From positions 82,064,971 to 82,128,970 of the forward strand of contig CM068387.1 in the NCBI GenBank assembly GCA_034770075.1: 64,000 bases of DNA, read 5' to 3'. Shown here in pieces: positions 1-11,800 of this stretch (its first letter is position 1; each line of letters begins with the position of its first letter). The notes below the pieces were generated by a model. That model was not told the DNA's origin and did no database searches. It saw nothing but the letters and a program-made list of their open reading frames with translations. This stretch comes from Aralia elata. Taxonomy: Eukaryota > Streptophyta > Magnoliopsida > Apiales > Araliaceae. The position numbers and the translations under genes were made by a program.

Positions 1-900
1 TAGTAATGAATGTGATTGAATTATTTATGTTATTTTCTTTCTTTTAGGCACTATTTTATCTTAGAGATTATTTGTGAGATTATAATTAAATAGACTATAC
101 TTTTAATTTCTAAAATCACTTGCAAGGGATTATATAATCCCAAAGGTTATCAAGTATTAAATAAAAACAAGATCACTTACCAGGGATTATATAATCCAAG
201 GGTTGTCAAGTATTAAATAAAAATACTTTTTAAAAGGTACTAAATGACCCGAAAAATAAAAAATAATCAATAAAATTGTAATCTCAGGACTAATGTTAAG
301 ATAAATTATTGCCTAAAGATATTAAGTTAATATAAATATTAAAATCTCATCCATTGGTATTGTAAACAAAAAATATTCAAAATGTAATGTGTGGTGAAAT
401 TTTACCATATTGCTAGGCCAAGTAAAAAAGGTTAATAAGGGAGTGGCATCCATTGAAGTGCTTAAGATAACTCTTGCACCTTCATATTTAAAGTTTCTTC
501 ACAAAAAATAAATAAATAATTTAAAAAAAAGAAAAAATAAAAGAAGAAGAGGTGCCTAAACAAGCAATTTGGTTGTGTTCAATTTTCTTTCTTCTTTCCC
601 TCCCTAGTACAAAGGGTAAGATAAGAACACTCCTCCTCTCCCAAGTCCTACCTAAAGAAACGCCAATTTGTTAGAGCTATAATTAATCAGTCAATGCCCA
701 AAACTCCAGCATCAAAATTTTTACGTTACCTTTTCCTCTTTGCTTCCTTCCCCCATTACTCTCTCTCCCTAACCAATTCCTCAAATCACATTACATCTTA
801 AAATCACAGAGCACACAAACACAACTCAGAAAATAGAAGCCCTCAAATCTTTTGAATCCAGTGGAAGGTGGAAAATTAGCTTCCTCTGTTCTGCCCTTTT
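1..900. other. Upstream intergenic/promoter region of the receptor kinase
   Basis: AT-rich sequence with no convincing coding region. Positions 115-228 hold two imperfect tandem copies (period 57), each with the 14-bp palindrome GGATTATATAATCC (127-140 and 184-197). From about 580 onward the strand is CT-rich, as in a plant 5' leader. No confident TATA box or transcription start could be placed. Confidence 0.5.
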
Positions 901-1180
901 CGGTTGATGGAAAACGCAAGGTCAGTTTGTAAAAATCTTTACATTTTCATTTTCATGCAACTGAACTCTGGTCTAGATTAATTAGATTTCACTTTTCGGT
1001 GCATTTAAATCCAGTGACGATCATTTTCTCATCCATGTAAGGCATACAGGATATTAAATTCATTCTTTAGTTTTCTTTAAACTCTGTTTTCTTGTGTGCC
1101 ATCTTTTTCCTTCAATTTTTTTTTCTTCATAATTTTCACGTTCATAATCAATTTCCATAAAAGGGTATATTTCTTTAGCT

Positions 1181-3748
1181 ATGATCTTCACTACCCATGT
1201 CTTGTTTTCTCTGATTATACTTTCATTTGTCATAGACACAGTCTATTCAGCCTCCAATTCCCCTGTTTCAAACTCTGATTCCTTTGTATTAGCCTGCGGT
1301 GCTACAAATCCCGCCAATGATTCTAGTGGCCGGAATTGGATTCCTGATTCGCAATTCCTAACCTCTTCTGATAGCACTTTCACATCTACAGCTCAATCCC
1401 AAGATCCTTCATTGCCTTCCACTGTTCCTTACATGACTGCCAGAATTTTCAAGTCAGAATCCACATACAAATTTTCATTCACTCCCAATTCCACGAACCG
1501 TTGCTGGATCAGACTTCATTTCTATCCATCTTCATACAACAATTTCAATTGTTCCAGTTCCTTTTTCTCTGTAACCGCAAATGAATACACACTCCTCCAT
1601 AATTTTAGTGCTGCAGTTACAGCCCAAGCATTAACACAAGCTTATATAATCAGAGAATTCTCCCTTAGGCTAATCCAAACTGCTACACTAGATCTTATTT
1701 TCACACCTTCATGGAATGACAAAGGGTCTTTTGCCTTTGTCAATGGCATTGAAGTTATTTCCATGCCACAAATTTTCCATTCAGCTGATTTGGTGGGGTT
1801 TAGTGACCAGACCATTTATCCAGACAACTTTACTTTCCAAACAATGATCAGGCTTAATGTTGGTGGACAGTACATTTCGCCTAATGAGGACTCTGGCCTA
1901 ACTCGGACATGGTACAATGATATGCCTTATATATATGGGTCTGCCTCTGGTGTGGCCTCTCAGGCTAATAACAGTGTGCCAATTATATATCCAAGAGATT
2001 TGCCTGAGTACATTGCTCCTGCTGATGTTTATAAGACGGCGAGATCAATGGGTCCAAACCCACATATTAATGAGGCCTACAATCTCACATGGTTGGTTGA
2101 AGTTGATGCGAATTTCACTTACCTTGTGAGGCTCCATTTCTGCGAGTATTGGTGTTCGAAGGTTAATCAGAGGGTGTTTTCAATTTACATTAACAACCAG
2201 ACAGCATTTGAAGCTGCTGATATTGTTGCAATGGCACATGGAATGGGAGTGCCAATGTACAAGGACTATGTTGTGCGTGTTAGTGATACAAACGGTGATG
2301 AACAAATCTGGGTGGCTTTGCATCCTAACGCAAGGACGAAGCCACAATTTTATGATGCTATTCTCAATGGATTGGAGATCTTTAAGATAAGTGATACACG
2401 AGGAAATTTGGCTGGTCCAAATCCTGTTCCATCAAATTTGCTTGTTCAGGCCGAGTCTAATGTAAACAAGTCTTTTCCACATTCAAAATCCAGTAACAAT
2501 GGCCTAATAATTGGTCTGGTGGTAGGGGCATTAGCTTGTTTAGGTTTAATTCTTGGTCTGATTTTTTTTATGAAGCATAGGAAGAGAAGTGGCGATGGAG
2601 ACAAGTCTTGTGGGGTTGGTTGGCTACCAATTTATAGCTCTTCAGGGACCAAGACAACAATTAACTCGGGCAAGAGTAGTGGAAGCAGCCACCTTTCTAC
2701 TCTTGGAAGAGGCCTTTGCAGACATTTTTCACTAGCAGATATAAGACTAGCTACCAAGAATTTCGACGAGTCAGTAGTTATAGGGGTAGGAGGATTTGGA
2801 AAGGTCTATAGAGGGGTTATAGATGGAAAGACTACAGTTGCCATTAAGAGAGCAAACCGATCGTCACAACAAGGAATTCATGAGTTCCTAACTGAAATTG
2901 ACTTGCTCTCAAAGCTTAGACACCGACATTTGGTATCCTTGATTGGGGCTTGTGAAGAAAATGAAGAGATGATTTTGGTTTATGACTACATGGCTAATGG
3001 GACTTTAAGGGAACACCTTAATAGGAGAAGAGAACCTCCTTTGTCTTGGATGCAAAGGCTGAATATTTGTATTGGTGCTGCTAGGGGGCTTCACTATCTT
3101 CACACTGGTGCCAAGCACACAATCATTCATAGAGATGTCAAAACTACAAATATTCTACTAGATGAGAAGTGGGTTGCAAAAGTTTCTGATTTTGGGCTCT
3201 CGAAAACAGGCCCTACTCTCAACCAAACTCATGTTAGCACAGTGGTGAAAGGTAGTTTTGGGTACTTGGATCCAGAGTACTTTCGACGCCAACAACTGAC
3301 AGATAAATCTGATGTTTATTCATTTGGAGTAGTCCTTTTTGAAGTGTTAAGTGCAATGCCCCCAATTAATTCAGCGCTTCCAAAAGAACAAGCTTGTCTT
3401 GCAGATTGGGCACAAGAATGCCACAAGAATGGCACTCTAGAGGACCTTATGGATCCACATATTAAGGAGGAGATTAGTTCCGAATGCTTGAAGAGCTTCA
3501 TCGATATAGCTATAGCGTGCTTGTCTGATCAAGGAACCGATCGCCCAACCATGGGTTCAGTGCTGTGGAATCTTGAGTATGCACTTCAACTGCAAAATAA
3601 TCCGGATGGACCTAAAGTGGTGGCGGAACAGATGGCCAGTGATGCTTATGCTATGAATGTAACAATGATTAGCATTGAGGAAGAGGGTGAAGGATCAGAG
3701 GACCAAAGCCAAGTCTTTTCACAGATTATTAATCCACAGGGGAGATAA
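1181..3748 (+). CDS. FERONIA-like CrRLK1L receptor-like protein kinase
   Basis: A plasma-membrane receptor kinase of the CrRLK1L family, whose members sense cell-wall state and RALF peptides through malectin-like ectodomains. The intronless 855-residue frame matches the family's usual build. In order: signal peptide (about 1-23), two malectin-like domains (about 33-200 and 222-400) with many N-glycosylation sites, one membrane helix (about 440-464), juxtamembrane segment, and Ser/Thr kinase (about 530-800). The glycine loop GVGGFG starts at 535, VAIK gives catalytic Lys556, HRD gives Asp652 and DFG starts at 670, so the kinase looks active. The activation loop STVVKGSFGYLDPEYF and the C-terminal tail FSQIINPQGR are typical of FERONIA/ANXUR-type members. 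A 5' UTR intron (donor near 920, acceptor near 1179, directly before the start) is possible. Family membership is secure; orthology to FERONIA itself is not. Confidence 0.96.
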   Translation: MIFTTHVLFSLIILSFVIDTVYSASNSPVSNSDSFVLACGATNPANDSSGRNWIPDSQFLTSSDSTFTSTAQSQDPSLPSTVPYMTARIFKSESTYKFSFTPNSTNRCWIRLHFYPSSYNNFNCSSSFFSVTANEYTLLHNFSAAVTAQALTQAYIIREFSLRLIQTATLDLIFTPSWNDKGSFAFVNGIEVISMPQIFHSADLVGFSDQTIYPDNFTFQTMIRLNVGGQYISPNEDSGLTRTWYNDMPYIYGSASGVASQANNSVPIIYPRDLPEYIAPADVYKTARSMGPNPHINEAYNLTWLVEVDANFTYLVRLHFCEYWCSKVNQRVFSIYINNQTAFEAADIVAMAHGMGVPMYKDYVVRVSDTNGDEQIWVALHPNARTKPQFYDAILNGLEIFKISDTRGNLAGPNPVPSNLLVQAESNVNKSFPHSKSSNNGLIIGLVVGALACLGLILGLIFFMKHRKRSGDGDKSCGVGWLPIYSSSGTKTTINSGKSSGSSHLSTLGRGLCRHFSLADIRLATKNFDESVVIGVGGFGKVYRGVIDGKTTVAIKRANRSSQQGIHEFLTEIDLLSKLRHRHLVSLIGACEENEEMILVYDYMANGTLREHLNRRREPPLSWMQRLNICIGAARGLHYLHTGAKHTIIHRDVKTTNILLDEKWVAKVSDFGLSKTGPTLNQTHVSTVVKGSFGYLDPEYFRRQQLTDKSDVYSFGVVLFEVLSAMPPINSALPKEQACLADWAQECHKNGTLEDLMDPHIKEEISSECLKSFIDIAIACLSDQGTDRPTMGSVLWNLEYALQLQNNPDGPKVVAEQMASDAYAMNVTMISIEEEGEGSEDQSQVFSQIINPQGR

Positions 3749-5358
3749 AGTGAAGTAGTGTTGTAATGATAAGACTCTAGAACCTGGTTGTCACTAAATG
3801 CTAAAATAGTTTCAAGTCTTGGCGCCCTTATAGGTATTATCTACAAACACCATATTTAATTGTCACTTCTTTCCTTGTGTTTTTTTTTGGTTGACATTGT
3901 TTCCTTAAACAAGCAAGAATGTATAATAGATTGTTGAAGTGGCTTGAATCGTGTGTTTGGATTCCATGAGTGGATTTTTGCTTAAAGTTATAGGATTTAT
4001 TCATGACTGCCTTCTGCTTAATATTTTGAAATGGCTCGTCTATTGTCTGTTAATTCAGATTGGAGTCTTTTCTATAGAATGGGCAAACTTTGTGGCAAAG
4101 ATTCATTTTGATTTGATAATGTTCTGCAAATTTTAGATAATCTCCTGTGATTAAAGTGGTTCTTGTAAAATGCTAATGTTAGACAATTTTTTCTGGCAAG
4201 TATACATTTTTTAGGCCATTGAAAAAAAAATCTTCTCTGTTTATGCGTTTTTTTAGTTTTGGAGTTTGAATTGAAATATTATTCATACATTCGGAATTTG
4301 CATATGTTTCCAAGAATGATTAGTACATCCTTTCCTGTTTCTGGCAGAAGAGTTGGTCCCAAAACCATGTGCCTCCATAGACTACCAAATTGTAATAAAT
4401 CCCACTCAAACCAAGAAAAAGCAAGGGAAAATCTTTGTAGTCTATACAAGAGTCCAGGAGTATTAAACCCTACATACATAGTACCTCTTCTAGTTCTTTT
4501 TGTCCATTCCCAACTAGCTTTTAAAGATTGCCCCCACCCCAGCCCCAACTCCAACTCCTTGGTCATGACTCATGAAAGAGAGAGAATTTTAAGGGTCCCT
4601 TTTATTTTGTCTTGCATCCAACAAATCCAACCTCTGCTGATACTTCTTGGATTGTGCCAGTGTTGCTTCACAAAAAGAGTCCTCAGTTCTAAAATAACAG
4701 AGTACAAAAAAGAGTCCCATTATATTTTTTTCCCCCAGTAAATATGCCAAATTCTAAAATATAAAAGTGATGTAAATTCATCTAATTTTGGTTAATATAA
4801 TAGTTAACATCGTAAAAGCATGACAAATACAAAAATTATCAAAAACTAATATCACAATTTAAGTTTTAGAATTTCACAAATATAACAGTAAGATGAGACG
4901 CTTTTTGTAGCAGGAGTAATATCTCACTGGTCTCTCTTTTCTCTAGTGACTTTGTATGTTTATAGGATTCCTGAAGACAGGGAGGGAGACTGCAAAAAGG
5001 AGCACCAGAGTCTCAGGTCTTCCATCAGCCGTGCAGCAGCCGTCAAAACAGTAGCCTTGTTTACTCTGATCGAAAGCTCAGACTCCAGAGTAATGCCTAT
5101 TCAATAAAATAAATGGGCTTGGCTTGTTTCATTACTCTGTTTTAGACCCCAAAAGATCAGAAAATTCAGCATTAAAAGGAGGAATATAACCAAATAGTTT
5201 GAAAGTTCCAAAAAGAAACAAATCTCTAAAGGGTTTGAGCTATGTACTAGGCTGCAAAAAGAAAAGGGATGGTACATAAATGCTTCCATTTCTCTTTAGA
5301 ATGTATGCAATCTGGGATTTTTAAATCTCAAAATTTAAGGCATTGTTTCAGCTGAAAA
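3749..5358. other. Intergenic region between receptor kinase and TPD1-like gene
   Basis: Holds the 3' UTRs of the two converging genes and AT-rich sequence. An open frame at 4259-4741 (+) has no recognisable domain and no plant-like splice context, so it is not annotated. Nothing else is supported. Confidence 0.5.
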
Positions 5359-6038
5359 TTAGCAAAACTTGGCAGATTTGAATGCAATTGGGTACATGAA
5401 GGAATTTGAGTAAGTGAATCTAATTATCTGGCTGGTTCTCAGTGGCTTTCCTCCATTCACCAAGCAATCATCATAAGCCAGCCTCTTGAAAGTTCTTGGA
5501 TTCACTATTCTTGCAGAAGCAAACCAACCACAGTGGAGGTGTATATTTGAAGGTGCACACCCAGAAACACAGGTGTTCACTATCTGGACTATGAACTGAG
5601 GTATACCAGTTGATGATCCCCTGCTTTGTGAAATGCTCAAATCTCTGTTTGTACAACTCCCTGAAGAATATTTGTAACACAGAAAAAAAGACAACCCATT
5701 TTCGGAAATCAAATAAAAAGTTACATGTGTAAATTTTCTTGAAAATTTGTGGATGAAAAACTTTACCATATAGCAAAAGTTTTCTGTGGCTCAGGTATGC
5801 CTGTTCTGTTCTCATACTTGTTGTAGTGATATTTCCATAGACCGAAGTTAAATATTCCTTAGTACATGAACCTGCCAAATGAGAAACAAGGAAATGTATA
5901 GAAAGCCAAGTAAAAAGTAAATTGGCTCAAGCAAGAAAGAGGAGTATTGTTTTCTGCAGTACCTGAGTGAAGTCCAATATTGCAGACTATAATAATCAGT
6001 ACCTTCAAGAAGAAGAAGAAAATATGAACAGAGCTCAT
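5359..6038 (-). CDS. TPD1-like secreted cysteine-rich protein
   Basis: Resembles TAPETUM DETERMINANT 1 and its homologues: small secreted proteins that, in anthers, act as ligands of the receptor kinase EMS1/EXS to specify tapetum. Three exons join in phase: 6038-5963, 5871-5767 and 5660-5359, all with GT-AG borders, giving 160 residues. A hydrophobic signal peptide spans about residues 1-25, followed by a poorly conserved spacer of about 35 residues. The conserved domain starts at Cys63 and keeps six cysteines (63, 91, 95, 104, 126 and the last residue, 160). Recognisable family blocks are GIPQFIVQIVNTC, IHLHCGWFASA, DDCLVNGGKPL and the C-terminal SAKFC. The start at 6038 is the ATG that gives the signal peptide. 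Family assignment is firm; a role in anthers is inferred only from the founding member. Confidence 0.93.
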
Positions 6039-7420
6039 GATGGATGGTCTTGACTTAAGTGGAAAAATAACCCAAATTTTATAGTATTTTCATAGTCTTT
6101 TAGTTTGGCTCCTCATGGATCTCCTTGTTAAGTTTCAATCCCCAATAATTTGTGGCCCCTAACTGACAAATAATGGTTTAATGGCCTTTAAAACAAAGTA
6201 CAAGAAGAGAGATAATAGAGAGAAAAAAAGGCTTTGAAATCAAAAAATCACACACACTTCCAATTTACATATCCTGAATAATTGTGTTGGACAAGACAAA
6301 GAAGGACAATCAATGCAGAATAGCAGAGGGCTCTATCATATAAGCTGTGTAATCTCAAGTCTCTGCTGCATTTTACAGCCTTGCCAGCAGTAGAATTTAA
6401 AGGGGCTGTACTTTGTTATCACTCGAGGCACGGAGCTCAATTTTGCATTACTTAATCCAAAAATGCTTTTTTGGCTAACTTTTCTTCTTGATTAGCTTTA
6501 TAGTTTGTGTGTCTTCTGAAGGAAGATAACACTGCACAATAGGTTCTTGTAGAGTCAACAAAGTACTTATCTTTTCCAACTTGCTGATTATATAATTGAG
6601 TGCGGCAGGAAAGAGAAATAATTTTGACTATAACATCATCGAAAGGCAAGAATCAAGATTACAATTTTCTTAAATATAATTCATATTTCCAACTTTTTGC
6701 TTAAATATATTAAGAAGTCAAATATTTTTTTTTAATTTACGCGACTAGTTTGAATGTTGATTTATGACAAACGTTAAAGTTTGCGAACGAGAAAATTAAG
6801 TAAATTGCAATAAAAATTTTGAATATTTTGATCACTCCGTTAATTAGTGATTTTTATACTGAATTTGATAATTTTATATTTTGAGAAAAAATTTAATAGC
6901 GTTAACACTAATTTACCACGGTCCGTATATCATGCAATTTGGTAGCTAGGAGTCCTGGGTGTAGAGATGGTCGTAGTAATATACTCTCCTGGCCTCCTCT
7001 TTTGGTTTAGATTGTATTCACGTGGTAATGGTATAGATCAGACCTAGTGGGGTCTTGTAACATCACATCCTTAGTCCTTAGATCCTCATTTGGTGTTTCC
7101 ATTTGAGGGAGTAGAATTAGATTTAAGATTGAATATTTCAAATAATTTTAAAAGAACGAAAAGTAAATATATACTTAGGTTTATTAAATTACAGTTAATC
7201 CTTTTTATTTTTATATATATATATATATCTACTTCACATATTCTACAATATTTTATATACCAAATATTCTTTATATAGTAATTATAAAACTCTCTAACTC
7301 AAATCATGAGATTCAAATTATTAGTTAAATTTAAGATTTGACTGCTAATAAATTCTTAAATTTAAATAAACATGTCGTTATAGCGATTATTGCCGGACCT
7401 AATTAAGTATGAGTCAATCG

Positions 7421-7421
<1 letters not shown>

Positions 7422-7459
<38 letters not shown>
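7422..7459. repeat. (AT)n microsatellite
   Basis: Uninterrupted AT dinucleotide run of about 38 bp. Confidence 0.9.
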
Positions 7460-7464
<5 letters not shown>

Positions 7465-8783
7465 AAAAAACATTTGATTTGAAAAAGTCCATCTATCTTT
7501 TATATTTCACACGTTCGGCTCATTTCAAATCAGTTCTTCTTTCCCTCTTTCCTGAAAAACTCGGTGAGTCTACAGCATCTTATATAGGACAAGTGGTATA
7601 TATATATTGAAGAAATAATTGGTACAAGCAGGGCATAGGATTAACAGAAACAGCAACTTATATATAGGACTACCCTCCTATTTCTGTCACTCATACTACA
7701 ATTTTTTAAATTTTTTTTTATCATTTTTTTGCAAAAGCCTATGTCTTCATAAAACTTCTCCATATATACATACACATACGCGTGTAGGAAGGTTTTGGGC
7801 GACAACGTTTGGAGATTTCAGAATTAAAATGTTAACATATAACGAGACATCTTGTGAAAAAAATAATCGCCTGTCGGGATCATAAACGTAAATACATAAC
7901 ACTATAACCCTATGTCACTTTTAATTAACTTGGGCTGAATTTGTGGGTTTAACGCAGTCTGTATGGGCTAAGCCTTCACCACTTTGGCTAGTTGGTTGGT
8001 TTCTAATCTTCATTCAGCAGTGGAGGGGGTCCAAACATATGATCCATAAAGAATTAGTAGTATATACTCCCCAATGATTTCTGCACCTTACTGTATGTAC
8101 TACAGTTTCATCATAGTCTTGAAGTTATTTTTGAAGGAATATTTGAAACTTGTAAAATATAGATTAAAAAAAGAAAAGAAAATACAAAAAAAAAGTTCTT
8201 TGCAAAAAAAAAAATCTTAATAAGCAGAAATCTAATTATCTATACTCCTGAAAAATTTAATATCAAGAATTATGTTAAATATAATGTATTATCAAGAAAA
8301 CTCCAATAAAATTTTAGATCTAATATCATTTCTTTCTCCCCCCCCCCCCCCAAAAAAAAATTCTAAGTGTCAGACATACCCTTACTAACATCAAATAACT
8401 TACTTCACTGATAAATACTGGTAGAAAAATATAAAATTTTTAATTGGCCAATAATTATGACAACAGTATGTCAAAGTAATAGTTTTGCAATTTCATTTAA
8501 TTAACAATTATAGACTTAATATTTTAGACTATTTTTTATTTGATGATTTATATTTAATTAATAAATGCTGAAATTGCAATATCCATATAATTCTTGGTTT
8601 GAAAGAAACATTAAAGTATGGTAAATGCCATAATTACCGCAACAGTTTCACCCGAGTAATCTTTATTAAATTCCAAAAAACGGACAGTGTATAAAAACCA
8701 AGTGATATAAATGATGTCATTCGGGTCAAAATATCCGTAACAAGTTATCTATACTACTGTTTTGGGGTTTAAGGTTTTTTCGG

Positions 8784-8792
8784 TTAGGGTTT
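8784..8792 (-). promoter_or_regulatory. Telo-box-like element upstream of Fip1-like gene
   Basis: The plus strand reads TTAGGGTTT, the reverse complement of the telo box AAACCCTAA, 80 bp before the Fip1-like start codon. Telo boxes are common in promoters or leaders of plant ribosome and RNA-processing genes. A 9-bp match can occur by chance. Confidence 0.4.
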
Positions 8793-8871
8793 ATGCTCTT
8801 AATGTTCACTGAGCAGCCAAAACCAAAATCCTAGCTTTAGCATTTTTTGCTATAGAGATTGTGGGTATTCG

Positions 8872-11800
8872 ATGGAAGATGATGAATTTGGCGATTTATA
8901 CGCTGACGTTGAAGTTCAAGCAAATTCCGCCATCAATGGGGTGCCAGGACATCCTCAATTGTGCACTGAAAACGACGATATTGATATTGTCAAGGAAACT
9001 AATGGTTCGAATTTGAATAGAGCTGATTTTATTAATGATGATGATGAGGCTGAGAATGGGGAGAATTTGGATAATGGAAGTGATAGCGAGGATGATTTCA
9101 ATATAGTTTTGAATGAGGATGATGATGGACTGGAGTTTCCGGTTACTCGGGGCGTGAGTTTAAGGAATGGTGGGGTTGAGGTTGAGGATAGGGAGGAAGG
9201 AGAGGAGGAGGAGGAGAGAGAAAATGGGGGATTTTCTGATAAGAATAGGATGGTTGTGGATAATTTGAAGGGTGGCAATGGATTGGAGCAGAGTTCGAAT
9301 GGGGAAGATAGAAGGATTGGAGGAAAAGGCTGTTATAATTCCCTGTATAAGGTAGTTTCTAGTTGTCCTTTGGTTTATTTAAAAGTTAATTTGAGGATTA
9401 TGTTTTAGAGTTATTGGAGGTAGCAAGTTGAAATGTAAATTCAAAATGAATGTTAGTTCTTATGTATTCATTACTTTATCGAATGAGAGCATGTAGGGTT
9501 TCAGTTCTTGAATTCTTTTTTGGTAAATGCTGCAGACTGAACCTAATATGTTAGCAATTTAAGCATCCGGAGCTTGGATAGAGCTTGATAAAATAAAGGA
9601 AGGAAAAAGAAATGAAATGTAACAAAATGTATGAATTTTCTTGGTAATCTACTACCCCAATTTTAACACTATAATTGATATTAGATTTTTCAAAATTATA
9701 TGTAATTTGAACTTGTGTTCATTAAGAGTGCTCATCATTTTTCCGATTTTTAGTATTTATTTTCCTTGCAACTCGAACAACATTTGACTATTTATTGGAT
9801 CCAATAATTTACAATTGTGCTAATAAATTAGGTGTGTGCCATTACTTTATAGCTGACACCAGTAAGATGGTCAAAATTTGTGTACTATGAAAGGCTGATT
9901 TATTATTTTTAAGTTAGTCTTATCATACTTAGGAGCTGCCCCTGTGGTAACAGTGTTTTGATTCTTGTACTTTGTTATAAAGATATCTCCTTTTCTGAGC
10001 CAGCTGTTTTGTGCCTCATGATGATATTTTAGTTGGTTTTGTGTAGTATATGAGACCTCAGCCATCAGCGTTTCCAAGTACTTCAAAAGGAAATAGGTGT
10101 GAAGGACCAGGCTCCTACTCATCTCCATCAGTTAGAGGTGATCAGGAGGATAATTGGTGCTATCAACGCATGAGATCAAGCTTAGTAGGAGCACAAAGTG
10201 TACACCAGTTCTCTCTCCCTCGGTCTAGGTAAGCTTACTAGGAGTACGAAGTGTACAAACTGAGTTACTTTGCGGTGTACTTGTGGTTCATGAGAAGTAT
10301 TCTTATGCTAATTAGAAGAAGGGAATGAATATGGATTGACCATTTTGGGATATGTAAGATGTATGGTGAGATCACCTGCAAAGGCTTTCATAGCTTTGAA
10401 GACCAGTTCTGCTTTCATTGAAAGGACTATTACTTAAGGGTGCAATTTGTTCTATATTGTTTCTAATATGCTCTTAGCATTCCGTTCACTGTGTCTTAGT
10501 CTTATATGCACTTGATCAAGAGGCATGCATATACCTTTCTTTCAGGACTATACTTGATGTAAATATTGATACATTTGATGAGAAGCCGTGGAGACATCCT
10601 GGAGCTAATATCACAGATTTTTTCAATTTCAGTTTTGATGAAGATAGTTGGAAACATTATTGCAACCGCCTGGTAAATAAATTTACTGTTTTCTAAGTGT
10701 ACATGAAGCCTTACATTCTTGTAAAATTTTGTGGCCTTTAAATGGATCCCATTTTTTCTTCTCGGACATATAGTTGAACATCTATTCCACTTTGGGTCTT
10801 TCAATCTTTTTGTCCCCCTCAAGCAATGAGATAAGTTTGTTGTGTAGCTGCTAGTGGAAACAGAAGATACAATTTTGTTCTAATTTGTGTAACAGGATCA
10901 GTATCGTCATGGAGACATTGGGCCAACGAGGATCCTGACCTCTGATTCTTCGACACGTAATGGGGTGCGTTATTTATATTAAATTTTTGGTTATATCTGA
11001 AACGTGAAATCTCTTTCAAATAATTATTGTATTTTGTTGTTTACTCAATCTTTGAACTTTCAAAATAGTTCTATGAAGCTGGAACTGAGCATGAAACTAT
11101 AGCTCAAGCTGCTGCTGTTGTAAAAACTCAAAGAAGACATGAAAGAAGAATTTCTCTTACATCAAAAGTTCCAACCACACAGCAGAATCATTCAGCAATG
11201 GTATGTTTAAAATGAGTTTTCCCCCTCTGCCTTCTCATTTGTTACTATATTGTTTATACGTTAGCTGCTTTAATGCATATCTTGAAATAATTTTTGGAGT
11301 GATTATATTACAAAACTCTCTACGACTCTATCAGCAAAAGGGTAGAGCTATTCAGGTAGCTGGCAGCATTAGTGAGCGGAAATCATCCATGGATATAAGG
11401 CGTCCCCTTGATCGGGATTCAGATGTTGTAATACAGGTGATCTAGGATCTACTTAGAGCTTTTGCATCATTTACTTTTCTTGTTTTATTGCTTATGGCGT
11501 GGTTGGGACAGATTAATGTGCAGGATTCGAAGGAGGATTCATCTGGTTTAGTTAAGGAGGAAGTAGACCATACTGATAGCTCTGAACAAGGAGCATATGA
11601 AAATGGAGATTTTAGCATGGACAATGATATCGATGGTCTCTCTTTTGGTAGTTTCAGTGAAGATGAACTAACTAGAGAGTCTCGCGATGATCATGATGAA
11701 GGATTAGACACCCCTGCTTCTAAAAGGTCTGAGCTTTTTTAATTAACATATTGTTGACTTGTTATCGCTCAACTCAACAAAGCCTTAATCCTAAACTACT

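Larger units (their letters stand above)
6039..8871. other. Intergenic region with AT microsatellite and C tract
   Basis: No coding sequence recognised. Contains an (AT)n microsatellite at about 7422-7459, a C14 tract followed by A9 at 8338-8360, and AT-rich DNA. It is the shared upstream region of the divergent TPD1-like and Fip1-like genes. Confidence 0.55.

Noticed and set aside
4259..4741. 160-codon open frame on the plus strand
   Set aside because: No recognisable domain, low-complexity composition, and a location in AT-rich intergenic DNA; looks like chance.
8955..9278. Ser-rich minus-strand frame in Fip1-like exon 1
   Set aside because: Antisense shadow of the acidic exon.
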